Part shown: piece by piece, positions 22,801 to 33,725 of the stretch
Numbering within the stretch: the first letter of the stretch is position 1
Layout of the letters: each line of letters begins with the position of its first letter
From: Hennigella sp045598825
GTDB lineage: Bacteria > Bacillota_I > Bacilli_A > Mycoplasmatales > Mycoplasmoidaceae
Reading direction: 5' to 3'
DNA: 64,000 bases
NCBI GenBank assembly: GCA_045598825.1
Contig: JAZRUX010000018.1
Span: forward strand, 9,984-73,983
Made by a program: the position numbers and the translations under genes
Notes under the pieces: model-generated
Told to the model about the DNA's origin: nothing
The model's input: the letters and a program-made list of their open reading frames with translations, nothing else
Databases searched by the model: none

Positions 22801-23209
22801 AAACCTTTACATCTTGAAGATGTTCTTGTTCTATATTGAAAATTTACAAGAGAACAAGAACATTATTGTTGGTGAGACAGCTACAACTTTAGATAAACCA
22901 ATTACGCAAACAGTGGCAGTGCAATTATCTAACTTGTTAACCCCATTAGAAGTTAAAACAAATTATGGTATTGGTTCGCATTGTTTTAATATTGCTATAT
23001 TAAACCAAGGCAAAGTTGAATTATTAATTTTGATTGATGATAATACTGATTTCAAATCAAAACAAGCTTCCAACATGTGAGTTGATTCATTTGATCAACA
23101 AAAGTATTATGTTGATCGAGGATATAAAATTCTTCGTTTCAATGAGATTGAATGGTCGTTTGCTAAGCCAAAGATAATTGAAAAAATCAAGTTGTTATTA
23201 AACAAATAA
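19859..23209 (+). CDS. SF1 DNA helicase with nuclease-like C-terminus
   Basis: A 1116-residue superfamily 1 helicase of the AAA_11/AAA_12 (DNA2/UPF1-like) type. Walker A is YGPPGTGKSE (Lys344), Walker B FDEASQM (about 726-732), and later motifs appear in ENVQGDEADLVVIST and NVMVTRAKEKM. The last about 90 residues (KVELLILIDDNTDFKSK...YYVDRGYKILRFNEIEW) resemble the REase-like MTES_1575 fold that often ends such helicases. The N-terminal 330 residues are unassigned. The role is likely in DNA repair or defence-type processing, inferred from family only. It starts 44 bases from the divergent rpiB-like gene, and a terminator follows. Confidence 0.85.
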
Positions 23210-23236
23210 AAAAAGAACCAAAAGATTCTTTTTTTG
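23203..23236. terminator. Bidirectional terminator after the helicase
   Basis: AAAAAGAA / TTCTTTTT arms (around 23210-23217 and 23226-23234) with A and T runs on both sides, between the convergent helicase and zinc-ribbon genes. Confidence 0.6.
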
Positions 23237-23254
23237 TTTTATATAAGAAATGAA

Positions 23255-23413
23255 TTAGTCTGTTGAAGAAACTAGTTCCATTTTTTTACCACACTTAGGA
23301 CATTTTGGTGCGATACCTCTTAACATCCCAGTTTTTGTCTTTGTAAAGCCGCATTTAGAACATTTGTATGTACTAGATGCTGCAGCTTTAGCATTGTTTG
23401 AAAAAAATCCCAT
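23255..23413 (-). CDS. Small zinc-ribbon protein
   Basis: A 52-residue protein not long enough for most ORF callers. It starts MGFFSNNAKAAASS and carries two CxxC pairs, YKCSKCGF and PKCPKCGKKM, 15 residues apart, a classic four-cysteine zinc ribbon. An AAAGGAT ribosome binding site precedes ATG. It lies downstream of tuf on the same strand, but tuf has its own terminator between them. The function is unknown; similar mini zinc ribbons are seen in ribosomal proteins and rubredoxin-like proteins. Confidence 0.8.
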   Translation of the reverse strand: MGFFSNNAKAAASSTYKCSKCGFTKTKTGMLRGIAPKCPKCGKKMELVSSTD

Positions 23414-23478
23414 TTTCTATCCTTTCTAACGTGATTATATATATATATAAAATTGAGCAAAAACCTAACATTTAAAAC

Positions 23479-23507
23479 AAAAAGAAGCCCGGCCGAGCTT
23501 CTTTTTA
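23479..23507 (-). terminator. Terminator of tuf
   Basis: AAAAAGAAGC and GCTTCTTTTT arms around a G+C-rich CCGGCCGA loop region, just after the tuf stop on the minus strand. The strongest hairpin in this part of the window. Confidence 0.85.
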
Positions 23508-23526
23508 TAAAATATTTGAAGAAAAA

Positions 23527-24711
23527 TTAAGCAATAATTTCAATAACGTTACCAGCACCTACTGTGTGTCCACCTTCTCTAATAGAGAATTTTGAACCTT
23601 TTTCAATTGCTACTGGAGCAATTAATTCAACAGTAATTTCTGCGTTGTCACCAGGCATGATCATGTCAACACCTTGTGCAAGTTCGATTGAACCTGTAAC
23701 GTCTGTAGTTCTAAAGTAGAATTGAGGTCTGTAACCTTGATGGAATGCAGTGTGACGTCCACCTTCTTCTTTCTTTAGAGCATAAATTTGCGCTTTAAAT
23801 TTCTTGTATGGTTTAATTGAACCAGTCTTAGCTAATACTTGACCACGTTCAACATCTTCACGGTTTACACCACGAAGTAAGATACCAGCGTTGTCACCAG
23901 CAATAGCTGAGTCTAGAGTTTTTCTAAACATTTCAATACCAGTTACAACAACTTTTCTTGTTGGTCTTAAACCAACGATTTCTACTTCATCATTTAACTT
24001 AATTTCACCACGTTCAACACGTCCTGTTACAACAGTACCACGACCTGTAATAGTGAAAATGTCTTCGATTGGAAGTAAGAATGGTTTGTCAGTTTCTCTT
24101 ACTGGGTCAGGAATGTATGAGTCAACAGCATCCATTAATTCTTGGATCTTAGCTTCTCATTCAGGTTTACCTTGTAAAGCACCTAAAGCTGATCCAAAGA
24201 TCATTGGAACGTTGTCACCATCAAATCCATAACTTGTTAGTAAGTCTCTGATGTCCATTTCAACTAGTTCTTTAACTTCGTTGTCAGTTACAACGTCACA
24301 TTTGTTAACAAAGACAACGATTTTTGGAACACCTACTTGTCTTGCAAGTAAGATGTGTTCTCTTGTTTGAGGCATAGCACCATCTGAAGCAGCTACTACT
24401 AGAATAGCTCCATCCATTTGTGCAGCACCAGTGATCATGTTTTTAACATAGTCAGCGTGCCCTGGACAGTCAACGTGTGCATAGTGTCTTTTTGCAGTTT
24501 CATATTCTACGTGTGATGTATTAATAGTAATACCACGAGCTTTTTCTTCTGGAGCACTATCAATTGATGCATAGTCTCTTGCTTGTGCTAAACCATTTTT
24601 TGCTAAGTACGTACAAATAGCAGCAGTTAATGTTGTTTTACCGTGGTCAATGTGGCCAATAGTACCAATATTAACGTGTGGTTTAGTACGATCGAATTTT
24701 CCGATTGCCAT
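23527..24711 (-). CDS. tuf: Elongation factor Tu
   Basis: GTPase that delivers aminoacyl-tRNA to the ribosome; 394 residues, normal length. GTP-binding motifs GHIDHGKTT (19-27), DCPGHADY (about 80-87) and NKCD (about 135-138) are intact, followed by domains 2 and 3 ending HTVGAGNVIEI. One UGA at 24157-24159 encodes Trp. An AAGGAG ribosome binding site lies before ATG and a strong terminator follows. The gene is single and monocistronic here, divergent from a lipoprotein gene. Confidence 0.98.
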
Positions 24712-24827
24712 ATTATTTTTCTCCTTATTTTTTAATATGTATATTTATTATATAAGTAATTTAGATTTTTAATAAAAAATACCACAATTAGATGTTGTTT
24801 GTTAAAATATAAATATAGGAGAAAACA

Positions 24828-26003
24828 ATGAAGAAAACGAAATTATTACCAATAATTGGTGTGCCAGCGTTAATGGCAACACTGATTCCAACTGTGGTTT
24901 CATGTAACCCAACGCCAGTTGACCCAACTGATGAAGAAGAAATCATTATGCCTGATATAGCTAGTGACACAAAATATAAATATGAAGAAGAATATGGTGC
25001 TTATTCTTACGTGTTAATTAGAGGTTGTCAATGAATTAACCCACAACACGAATATGACGATTTATTTGCTGAAGCTACACTAGATGGAGATATTTCATTA
25101 ATAACTGAAATCATCCCAAAGAATGACAATACATTCGATGTGAAAGTTATACTTGATGAAGAAAAAAATTGCTATGTAAGTGGAACAACATTAAATTTTG
25201 ACTTGTCAATCGATGTATATAATGAAGAAACAGGAGAATGAGAACAATTATCTGATACTAAGCAATATTCAATAACTTTAAATGAACATATTGAAGTCAC
25301 TGACGTTTTTTATGAGCCAGCTAAAGAAGCTTATGAACCAATAACTGGATTCCAAATATATATATTAAATGGTGGAAATCAAATAACTAGTGAAGAACTA
25401 GACAAAGATGATATTACATTTGTTGAGGATCTTCCAGAAGATATGGCAATTGATGAAAATAGTATCCTTGGTGAAGTCGAGACAAACGAATATTATTGTT
25501 TATTAACTATAAATTTTCAATTTCAAAATCCTGTAACAAATTATGAAGGTTTAGATTTAAATGCAACAATAAAATTAGAGTGTCAAGAAGGGAAAGAATT
25601 AGAACTTAAGGAACAATTAAAAGCATTCTCTAAACCAATTATCGATGGTAGCTGAAGTGAAATAACTAAACCAACAAAGATAATTAAAAGTAAAGATAAT
25701 ATATATGAAGGAGATGCAAATGCGGGAACTTTTGAATGAATAAATCCAAAAAAAGATACGCAAACAGCTGGTGATTTGAGTTGAGAATTTAAACAGGAAA
25801 AACTAGATGAATTAGGTATTGTTTCAGTTGAAGTTACACCAACAACCAAAACAGAAAAATCTGTTCATTTCAAATTTACTACAAATGATGCAGTTGTGGG
25901 AAAAGAATTTTCTTTAGAAATTACAGTTTTGTATAAAGATTTAACTAGGGAAATAAAATCAAATATAGCTGATTATTCATTCCCATTCATTCTAGCAGAA
26001 TAA
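24828..26003 (+). CDS. Lipoprotein of unknown function
   Basis: A 391-residue surface lipoprotein. MKKTKLLPIIG, a hydrophobic run and the lipobox VVSC (Cys26) define the signal; the next residues (NPTPVDPTDEEEE) form an acidic, proline-containing linker. The rest is rich in beta-type sequence without leucine-rich units; two segments (about 140-240 and 270-391) look like Ig-like domains (for example SVEVTPTTKTEKSVHFKFTT). An AGGAG site 5 bases from ATG gives good translation. It lies alone between tuf and clpB with its own terminator. I do not recognise the family. Confidence 0.85.
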
Positions 26004-26026
26004 AAAAGAGGGTTGCCTCTTTTTTT
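26002..26026. terminator. Terminator shared by lipoprotein gene and clpB
   Basis: AAAAAAGAGG-GTTG-CCTCTTTTTT between the convergent lipoprotein and clpB genes. It overlaps both stop codons, so each transcript ends almost at its stop. Confidence 0.85.
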
Positions 26027-28160
26027 AGCTTCCAAACGGGTAAACTGAAACTTTCTTTGTTTTAACATCTATACCTAATTCATATTTCTTGTTATGTTTT
26101 AGATTATTAGAAATAATTTCATTAGCTAAAACATTTTCAATGTTTCTTTGGATAAAACGTTTGATTGGCCTTGCACCAAAAGCAGGTTCATAGGCTTCTT
26201 TTGCAACTCATTCAATAATTTTTCTATCAAAGTTGATATTGTATTCTTGATCAGACAAGCGAGTTGACAGTTCATTTAATTGTGTCTTGACAATTTCCTT
26301 AATATTATCTTGGCTTAATGAATTAAAGACAATTAGTTCATCAATTCGGTTAATGAATTCTGGTCTTAATCTTAACTTGATTTCATCCAGAACTTTTTGT
26401 TTATTACCGTCTAAAACATATTGTCCACCAATATTAGATGTCATAATGATAATTGTATTTTTAAAGTTAACATATCGTCCATGACTATCTTTCAATTGGC
26501 CATCATCTAGTACTTGTAATAAGATGTTTAAAACATCAACATGGGCTTTTTCAATTTCATCAAATAGAACAACTGAATATGGCTTTGTTCTAACTGCATC
26601 AGTTAATAAACCACCTTGTTCATAACCAATATAACCAGCTGGTGCACCAATTAGTTTACTAACCGTATGCTTTTCCATATATTCAGACATATCAAATCGA
26701 ATCATTTGTTTTTCTGAATCAAACATGTTTAAAGCTAAAGCTTTAGCTAATTGAGTTTTTCCTACACCGGTTGGTCCTAAGAATAAGAATGAACCAATTG
26801 GACGGTTTGGGTCATTAATACCAGCTCGTCCTCTTAAGACAGCTGAAGCAACTAAATCAACCGCTTCATCCTGACCTTTAACTGTTTTCTTAATATCATC
26901 AGCTAAATTATTCAATTTAGTTTGTTCAGATTGAAGTAACTTATTTAAAGGAATATTAGTTGTTTGTGAAATGACTTCGGCAACTTCATTAATAGTAACT
27001 GAATCAGAGAAATTGTGACCTGAAGCGTTTTTTTCAAATTCTTCTTCAAACTTCTTTAATTCTTTAGAGTGAGCAGGGATTTGAACATATAACAATTTAC
27101 TTGCTTTTTCAAATTCGCCTTCTTGTTGAAGTCGTTCAGCTTCAGCTTTCTCATTATCTAATTTAGTCTTCAGATCATTGATCTTTTTATGTTCATCTTT
27201 ATTCTTATTTCATTCTGATAATGCTTTGTCTTGCACTTTCTTTAAATCAGCAAGTTGTTTTTCGATATCTTTTAAGTTCTTCTTTGATTTATCATCTTCT
27301 TCTTTACTTAAAGCAGCTTTTGCTGTTTCAAGATAAATAATTTCACGATTACGTTTGTCAAGTTCAGGTGGCAATGAATGGAATTGTGTTTTTACCTTAG
27401 CTGCAGCTTCATCGATTAAGTCTATGGACTTATCTGGTAAATAACGATCTGAGATATAACGATCAGATAAATTGACTGCGGCAACAAGTGCAGAGTCATG
27501 AATTTTTACCTGGTGGAATAATTCTCATCGTTCCTTTAATCCACGCATGATTGTTAAAGCCTCTTCCTTAGTTGGTTCAGTTACTAGAACTTTTTGCATT
27601 CTTCGTTCAAGAGCTGAATCTTTTTCAATATATTGACGATATTCATTTATTGTTGTCGCACCAATAACTTTAATCTCACCACGAGCCATCATTGGTTTTA
27701 AAATGTTGGCAGCATCCATTGAGCTGCCACCTGATGTTTTACCAGTGCCGACTAGTTGATGGATTTCATCAATAAATAATATGATGTTGCCATCAGATTC
27801 TTTTACTTGCTTAATAACATTATTAAGACGTTGTTCAAATTGTCCTTGGAAACTAGCACCAGCAATTAAACTAGCCATTGATAGTTCATATACTTCCTTA
27901 CCAATAAGGTTATTTGGTACATCCTTATTAACTATTCTTTGGGCAAAACCTTCAACAATTGCAGTTTTACCAACACCTGATTCACCAATTAATACTGGAT
28001 TATTCTTGGTCTTTCTAGAGATTATTTCAATTAATCTTCTAATCTCTTTTTCACGTCCAATAATAGGATCAACTTTGTTGTCCTTAACATCTTGTGTGAT
28101 GTTTCTGCCAAATTGTTTTAGGGCATTTTCATCATCTGGTTTTTGATAATTAAATTCCAT
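26025..28160 (-). CDS. clpB: ClpB disaggregase
   Basis: Hexameric AAA+ chaperone that pulls proteins out of aggregates with DnaK. The 711-residue product lacks the usual N-terminal substrate domain and begins directly at AAA-1 (VDPIIGREKEIRRLIEI), as in other mycoplasmas. Walker A motifs GESGVGKT and GPTGVGKT, Walker B ILFIDEIHQL and VVLFDEIEKA, and a coiled-coil middle domain (about 310-415) are present. The pore loop GAPAGYIGYEQGG (AAA-2) is intact. A CIRCE operator lies 37 bases upstream, so heat-shock control by HrcA is likely. Confidence 0.96.
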
Positions 28161-28196
28161 AATTTATTACCTCACTATAACCATTATACACAAAAA

Positions 28197-28223
28197 TTAG
28201 CACTCTTACCAACAAAGTGCTAA
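28197..28223. promoter_or_regulatory. CIRCE operator (HrcA) of clpB
   Basis: TTAGCACTC, a 9-base spacer and AAGTGCTAA: the standard CIRCE inverted repeat with one change in the right arm (A for G). It lies 37 bases before clpB on the minus strand. HrcA repressor binding at heat-shock genes is well established in Firmicutes and Mollicutes. Confidence 0.92.
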
Positions 28224-28241
28224 TTTATTGTTTTAATTAAA

Positions 28242-28264
28242 AAAGATAAGTTACTTATCTTTCT
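28242..28264 (-). terminator. Terminator of the phosphoesterase gene
   Basis: AAAGATAAG-TTA-CTTATCTTT, a perfect stem over the stop codon with a minus-strand T run. Confidence 0.7.
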
Positions 28265-29666
28265 TTTGAGTTTTGGCTTTATTTATTACCTTATTATGGA
28301 TAAAGAAACCAAAATAAGTAAAACTTCCAGCCGTTAGTAATATTGTGGAAATACGAATAATGATAGTAATTGGCAAAGCATTCTTATATGTTAATAAACG
28401 AGTTTTATTTCATAAAATGTCTTGGATTGAGTCTAAGGCACCTGTTAGTTGGTTATAACGATTTGAGATTGTTGTATTTTGGTTAACTTGTATTTGATAT
28501 GATGTTGCTCCATCAAGAAATCCACATATTGTGTTATCAACAATATATGAAGCAATAACATATGCAGCTACACCACCATCGGTTCGTGTGTTGTAAGTGT
28601 TATATTGTAATCCTAATGAATACATTAGTGTTACACCTTTATATGTTAATGAGAAGTTATTAACATGATCGTGACCAAAAACTGAAGTTGCCTTCGTTTC
28701 TTTAGCGTTTTCAACTAGAACATCAAACAATCCTGACTTTTCGTTCGTATCATAGCAGATAGGTTCTTGTTTTATTCCAAAGTTAAATTTTACATCTGGG
28801 GTATTGTCTTTTTTATCTCATGCTTCTTGCATTTCAATAAAAGGAATGTGACTAAATGTAAAGATCTCAGGAAGTTTACCTTGTTGTCTTGTTTTTTCTA
28901 TTTGAGTTTTGAATCAATCAACAAATGCATCATTCTTTTCCATTATTGCTTCGCAATCAAAGAAGAATAATGAATTAAGAATTTTGTTATTACTACCTAA
29001 TACTTCAATAAAGTTAGTTCCATATCCATATGTTTCGGGTTTGTTTGGATCAAAGACACACGAGCGAGCTAAACAATGCTCTGCTGGTAGTGCACTTTCT
29101 GAAAATATTCCTGATAAGGTATTGAATGCTTCCTTGCGGCTATCTCAGTATTCATACCCTCTTCCTTCTCACCCTTGGCCATCGTGATTACCAAGAACAA
29201 AAGTTCAATATTGATTTCTTTCTTTGAAGAAGTTAACAAGCTTTTCTTGCCAAACATTGTTATAAACATTAACAATGTTATCACCTAATAAAATAACTAG
29301 ATCGGGTTGCTCTTTCTTAATAATTTGATCTAAAACATCAAATACAAAAGCATCATTATTAGTACTATCATTAAGATGGAAATCAGACACTGTTATTAAT
29401 TTGAAATCATCAATTCTATTTCCTGATTCATCTTCTTTTCAAATTTTCATTGGCTCATTATCTTGTGCTTCTTGCACAACAACTTTGCCACTAGTTGTTG
29501 GATTATTGTCAATTGGCCCTAGAATAACATTTGGATTTAATTTTATTTTCATTGCAATTCAAAAACCAAAAATAGCTGCCATTATAACCATTACAACACA
29601 GGCAATAATAAACAATGGGCCTTTTGCACTAAATAATTTATTATTTTTCTTACTTTGTTTTTTCAT
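28251..29666 (-). CDS. Membrane-anchored metallophosphoesterase
   Basis: A 471-residue calcineurin-type phosphoesterase placed outside the cell. An N-terminal helix (about 17-35) anchors it; the catalytic domain has VSDFHLND, LLGDNIVN, VLGNHDGQGWEG, FTFSHIPF and FGHDHVNNF, the two-metal ligands of the family; a second membrane helix lies near 430-455 with a basic C-terminal tail (KAKTQKKDK). The substrate cannot be told: nucleotide, phosphodiester or phosphoprotein. Several in-frame UGA codons are Trp. A hairpin (AAAGATAAG-TTA-CTTATCTTT, 28243-28263) overlaps the stop. It is transcribed after tRNA-Arg on the same strand. Confidence 0.85.
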
Positions 29667-29686
29667 ATTGACTATTATAAACAAAA

Positions 29687-29714
29687 AACCTAGCTGATTC
29701 CGTTCAACTAGGTT
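29687..29714 (-). terminator. Terminator of tRNA-Arg
   Basis: AACCTAG (29687-29693) and CTAGGTT (29708-29714) around a 14-base loop, followed on the minus strand by a T run. It sits directly behind tRNA-Arg. Confidence 0.7.
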
Positions 29715-29719
29715 CTTAA

Positions 29720-29796
29720 TGGCGCGCCAGAGAGGATTCGAACCTCCGACCACGCGCTTAGAAGGCGCGTACTCTATCCAACTGAGCTACTGGCAC
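29720..29796 (-). tRNA. tRNA-Arg (anticodon UCU)
   Basis: Complete cloverleaf of 77 bases: acceptor GTGCCAG/CTGGCGC, D-arm, anticodon stem CGCGC/GCGCG with loop CTTCTAA (anticodon TCT), T-arm GGAGG-TTCGAAT-CCTCT, discriminator G and an encoded CCA. It reads AGA, the main arginine codon of A+T-rich genomes. Confidence 0.95.
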
Positions 29797-29902
29797 AGTG
29801 CTAATGTATTATAACACAAATTATACTTTAGGTTATTATCTTATTATGTAATTATTACTTTTATACTTTATAATTTAATCACTTGTAAAAGAGGTAAACA
29901 AA

Positions 29903-31237
29903 ATGAAAATTTTATCTGTTAAAAACAATAAAAATGATTGTACATTTGAAATTGAATTAGATGCTAAGCCATGAAAGACTAGCATAGCTAACGAAAAGAA
30001 AAATATAGCTAAAAACATTCAAATTCAAGGTTTTCGAAAAGGACATGTTCCACAAGCTGAAATTGACAAACGTGTTTCAAAGCAAGATGTAGCAATGCGC
30101 GCTTTAGAACGTAATCAAAATAAAATGGTTCAAGATATTCTTGCATCAAAAGAGTTTAAAGATTCAGACTGTATTGATTCAGTTAGTCGTATGGAAATTA
30201 CTAAACTTGAACCAACACCAGTTGTTAAAGTTAGCTTTGAATTAGTCCCAGAAGTTGAAGGTTTTTCTGAAAAAGATGTCAAGGACATTGTTATTCCAGC
30301 TTATGATGAACCAAAAGTTCCAGAAAATTTAGTAAAACAACAAATTAGAATGATGATTAAACCTGATGCAATGGTATCAGTTAAAAAAAGTGGAGTTGTT
30401 GCCAAAGGTGATATTGCTGTTATTGACTTTAAAGGATTTGTTGATGGCAAAGCATTTAAAGGTGGAGAAGGCAAAAACTTTGAACTAGAAATTGGTTCAA
30501 AATCATTTATTGACAACTTTGAAGATCAATTAATTGGTTGCAAAAAAGGCAATAAGAAAGATGTTAATGTTACTTTTCCAAAAGAATATGGAGCAAAAGA
30601 TCTTGCTGGCAAACCTGCTAAATTCGAAGTAGTTATTAATGAAATTAAAGAAATTGAATATCCGGAAATTACTAAAGAATACTGCAAGAAATTTGGTATG
30701 GAATGTGCAAATATGACTGAACTTGAAAAACATATCAAAGGTTTATTTGAACAAGAAACTCAAATGCGTTACCAAGATATGGCAATTCGTATTATCAATG
30801 AAGCCATTAGTAAAAAAGCTAAACTTAATTACTATCCTCGCAGCTTAATTGAAATGCACAAGCGCCAAATTGTTAATCAATACGAACAAGAAGCTAAACG
30901 TGCTGGCTTTAAAACTGTTGATCAATACAAGAAAGCTCTTGGATTAGATAACAAGAAGTTTGAAGAAGTATTAGATAAATCTGCTCGTCAAACTCTAGCT
31001 GTAGCAATGGTTTATGAAAAACTAATTGAAAATTATAAGTTAAAAGTAACTGAAGCTGATATAAAAGATTATTTAAGTAAACTAACTCGATACTTAAATG
31101 GTAATGAAAAGCAAGCTAAAGAAATGTATGAGAAGAACAAAGATTATGCAGATAGCAACATACTAAGAGATAAGCTTTTCAAAAAACTTGTAACTGAAGC
31201 TAAAAAAGACAAACCAAAGGCAAAGAAAAGTAAATAA
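29903..31237 (+). CDS. tig: Trigger factor
   Basis: Ribosome-bound chaperone and prolyl isomerase, 444 residues. The N-terminal ribosome-binding signature is GFRKGHVP (about 47-54); the FKBP-like domain spans about 165-250 (DIAVIDFKGFVDGKAF, DFEDQLIG-type core); the C-terminal helical arms (260-430) form the substrate cradle, ending in a lysine-rich tail KDKPKAKKSK. A GAGG site precedes ATG. It lies directly upstream of lon with a terminator between. Confidence 0.95.
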
Positions 31238-31257
31238 GAAAAATCTTATTTATTTTT
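31229..31257 (+). terminator. Terminator of tig
   Basis: AAATAAG / CTTATTT arms overlap the tig stop, followed by a long T run. Rather A+T rich, so moderate. Confidence 0.6.
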
Positions 31258-31283
31258 TTGTTTTTTAAATATTTTAAAATAAA

Positions 31284-31310
31284 TTAGCACTCTAACCAAA
31301 AAAGTGCTAA
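31284..31310. promoter_or_regulatory. CIRCE operator (HrcA) of lon
   Basis: TTAGCACTC, 9 bases, AAGTGCTAA: same arms as the clpB operator. It ends 20 bases before the lon ATG and 10 before its AGGAGG. It places lon in the HrcA heat-shock regulon. Confidence 0.92.
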
Positions 31311-31330
31311 AATATAGTTAGGAGGTTATT

Positions 31331-33700
31331 ATGAAAAGCTCAAATAACAAAAACTTATTAATCACTCGAGGGGTAATATGTTTCCCTAATATTGAGAAAG
31401 ATATTGAAATTGCTAGAGAAGCATCAATTAATGTAATTAATGATGCTTATGACAAAGGCAATAAGGAAATCATCATTACAGCTCAAATTAATCCCAAGTT
31501 AGATACAGTAAAGAAGATTGATGAAATCTATAATATTGGTGTTATTGCTAAAATTACTAAGATTTCTCGTTCTGACAATGAAATAACTATTACAGTCACG
31601 CCTAAAGCAAGAGTTTTAATTAGTAATATTAATATTGATAGTAGCAAGAATCTAACTAAATGTGAATTTACTGAGATTAATGATCAACAACTATATAAGA
31701 TCGATGAATCAAAGGAATTTGATACATTATTAGAGTTATTAAACCGATATGATCAAAAGATTACAGCACGTATTCGTGATGTTATCATTGAAAATGAAAA
31801 GAAAAATAAACAAAATGATTTTATCGATATTGTTTATCAAATTGCTGACTTGATGCCAATCCATTTTGATCAAAAGCAACAAATCTTAGCTTTAAACACT
31901 CTACCATTAAAGATTGACGCTTTAACTGGTTTATTATCTAATCCAGCTGATTTAAGCAAAGTAGAAAAAGATATTAATAGAAAATTAAACGAAAGTTTAA
32001 GCAAACAACAACGTGAATTTTATTTACGAGAAAAGATGAGAACAATTAAGGAAGAACTTGGTGAAATCTCATCACGAGAGAATGATTCAACGATGTTTAG
32101 AAAAAAACTTCGTGAAAATCCTTATCCAAAACAAATAAAAGAAAAACTAGAATCAGAAATTAACCATCTAGAATCTTCTAACCCACAAGAATCTTCAATG
32201 ATCAGAACATATATTGAATGATTATTGAATATTCCTTGGTGACAAGAAAATAAAGACAATAATGACTTTAACAAAGTTAAAAAGACACTAGATACTAGTC
32301 ACTATGGTCTAGAAAAGGTTAAAGAAAGAATTGTTGAATACTTAGCTGTTCGTGCTAAAAGTAAAAATACAAAAGCACCAATTATCTGTTTAGTTGGTCC
32401 ACCTGGTGTTGGCAAGTCATCATTAGCTAAATCAATTGCTGATGCTTTAAACAAACCATTTGTTAAAATGGCTCTTGGTGGAGTTAAAGATGAATCAGAA
32501 ATTCGTGGACACCGTCGAACATATTTAGGTTCAATGCCTGGGCGTATTATCAAAGCTATGAAAAAAGCTGGGGTTGTTAACCCATTATTCTTATTAGATG
32601 AAATCGATAAGATGTCTTCAGACCAACGTGGTGATCCTGCTTCAGCAATGTTAGAAGTACTAGATCCAGAACAAAACTCAAGATTTAGTGATAACTATAT
32701 TGAAGAAGACTATGATTTATCAAAAGTCATGTTTGTGGCAACAGCTAACTATGCTGAACAAATTCCAGCAGCATTATATGACCGTCTTGAAATCATTGAA
32801 TTAACTTCATATACAGAATTAGAAAAGCTAGCTATTGCTAAGAAATACTTAATTCCTAAAGTATTAAAAGATTCAGGTTTAACTAATAAGGATCTATCAT
32901 TCAAAGATGATGCATTAATGTTTATCATCCGACATTACACACAAGAAGCTGGTGTAAGAGAGCTTGAAAGAATGATTCGCAAAATTGCCAGAAAGTTAGT
33001 TGTTGAACAGTTAACTAATAAAAAGAAAACAACTAAAGTAATTGACAAGGTTGAAGCTAAGTTCTACTTAGACAAAGAAATCTATGAATACAACATTAAA
33101 GAAAAAGTAAGCATTCCTGGTGTTGTTAATGGTATGGCATATACTTCAGCAGGTGGTGATTTACTACAAATTGAAGTAACACACTATAAAGGCAAAGGTG
33201 GTGTTAACATCACTGGTAACTTAAAGGAAACAATGAAGGAATCTGCACAAGTAGCTTTAGCTTTTGTTAAAGCTAATGCAAAACGATTTGGTATTAAAGA
33301 TATTGATTTTGCTAAAACAGATATTCATATCCATGTTCCAACTGGTGGGGTACCAAAAGATGGACCATCTGCTGGTGTAACATTGACAACAGCCATCATT
33401 TCTGCATTGAGTAATCGTCCAGTTAAATCAACATTATCAATGACTGGTGAAATCACTTTACGTGGTAAAGTCTTAATTATTGGTGGGGTAAAAGAAAAGA
33501 CAATCTCAGCTCACCGTGGTGGAGTTAATACCATCATTATTCCAGCCAGAGATGAGCGTTTCTTAAAAGATGTCCCACCAGAAGTAAAAGACAACATTAC
33601 AGTTTACCTAGTGGAACACTATGATGAAATCTATAATATTGTCTTTAATGGTAAACCTTTAAAAGAAACAAAAATCATTAAAGGCAAGAATGTAAAATAA
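31331..33700 (+). CDS. lon: ATP-dependent protease Lon
   Basis: Cytosolic AAA+ protease for damaged proteins, 789 residues. N-terminal LON substrate domain (1-200), coiled-coil linker with KQQREFYLREKMRTIKEELG, AAA+ module with GPPGVGKSSLAKSIA (Walker A) and LFLLDEIDKM (Walker B), sensor/arginine-finger parts, and the C-terminal peptidase with GPSAGVT (Ser680) and the dyad lysine in GGVKEK. A strong AGGAGG site and a CIRCE operator precede it. UGA at about residue 297 is Trp. Confidence 0.97.
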
Positions 33701-33725
33701 AAAACCTGGTTGACCCAGGTTTTTT
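33701..33725. terminator. Terminator between lon and surface-protein operon
   Basis: AACCTGG and CCAGGTT arms with A and T runs on both sides; it serves both convergent transcription units. Confidence 0.85.
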
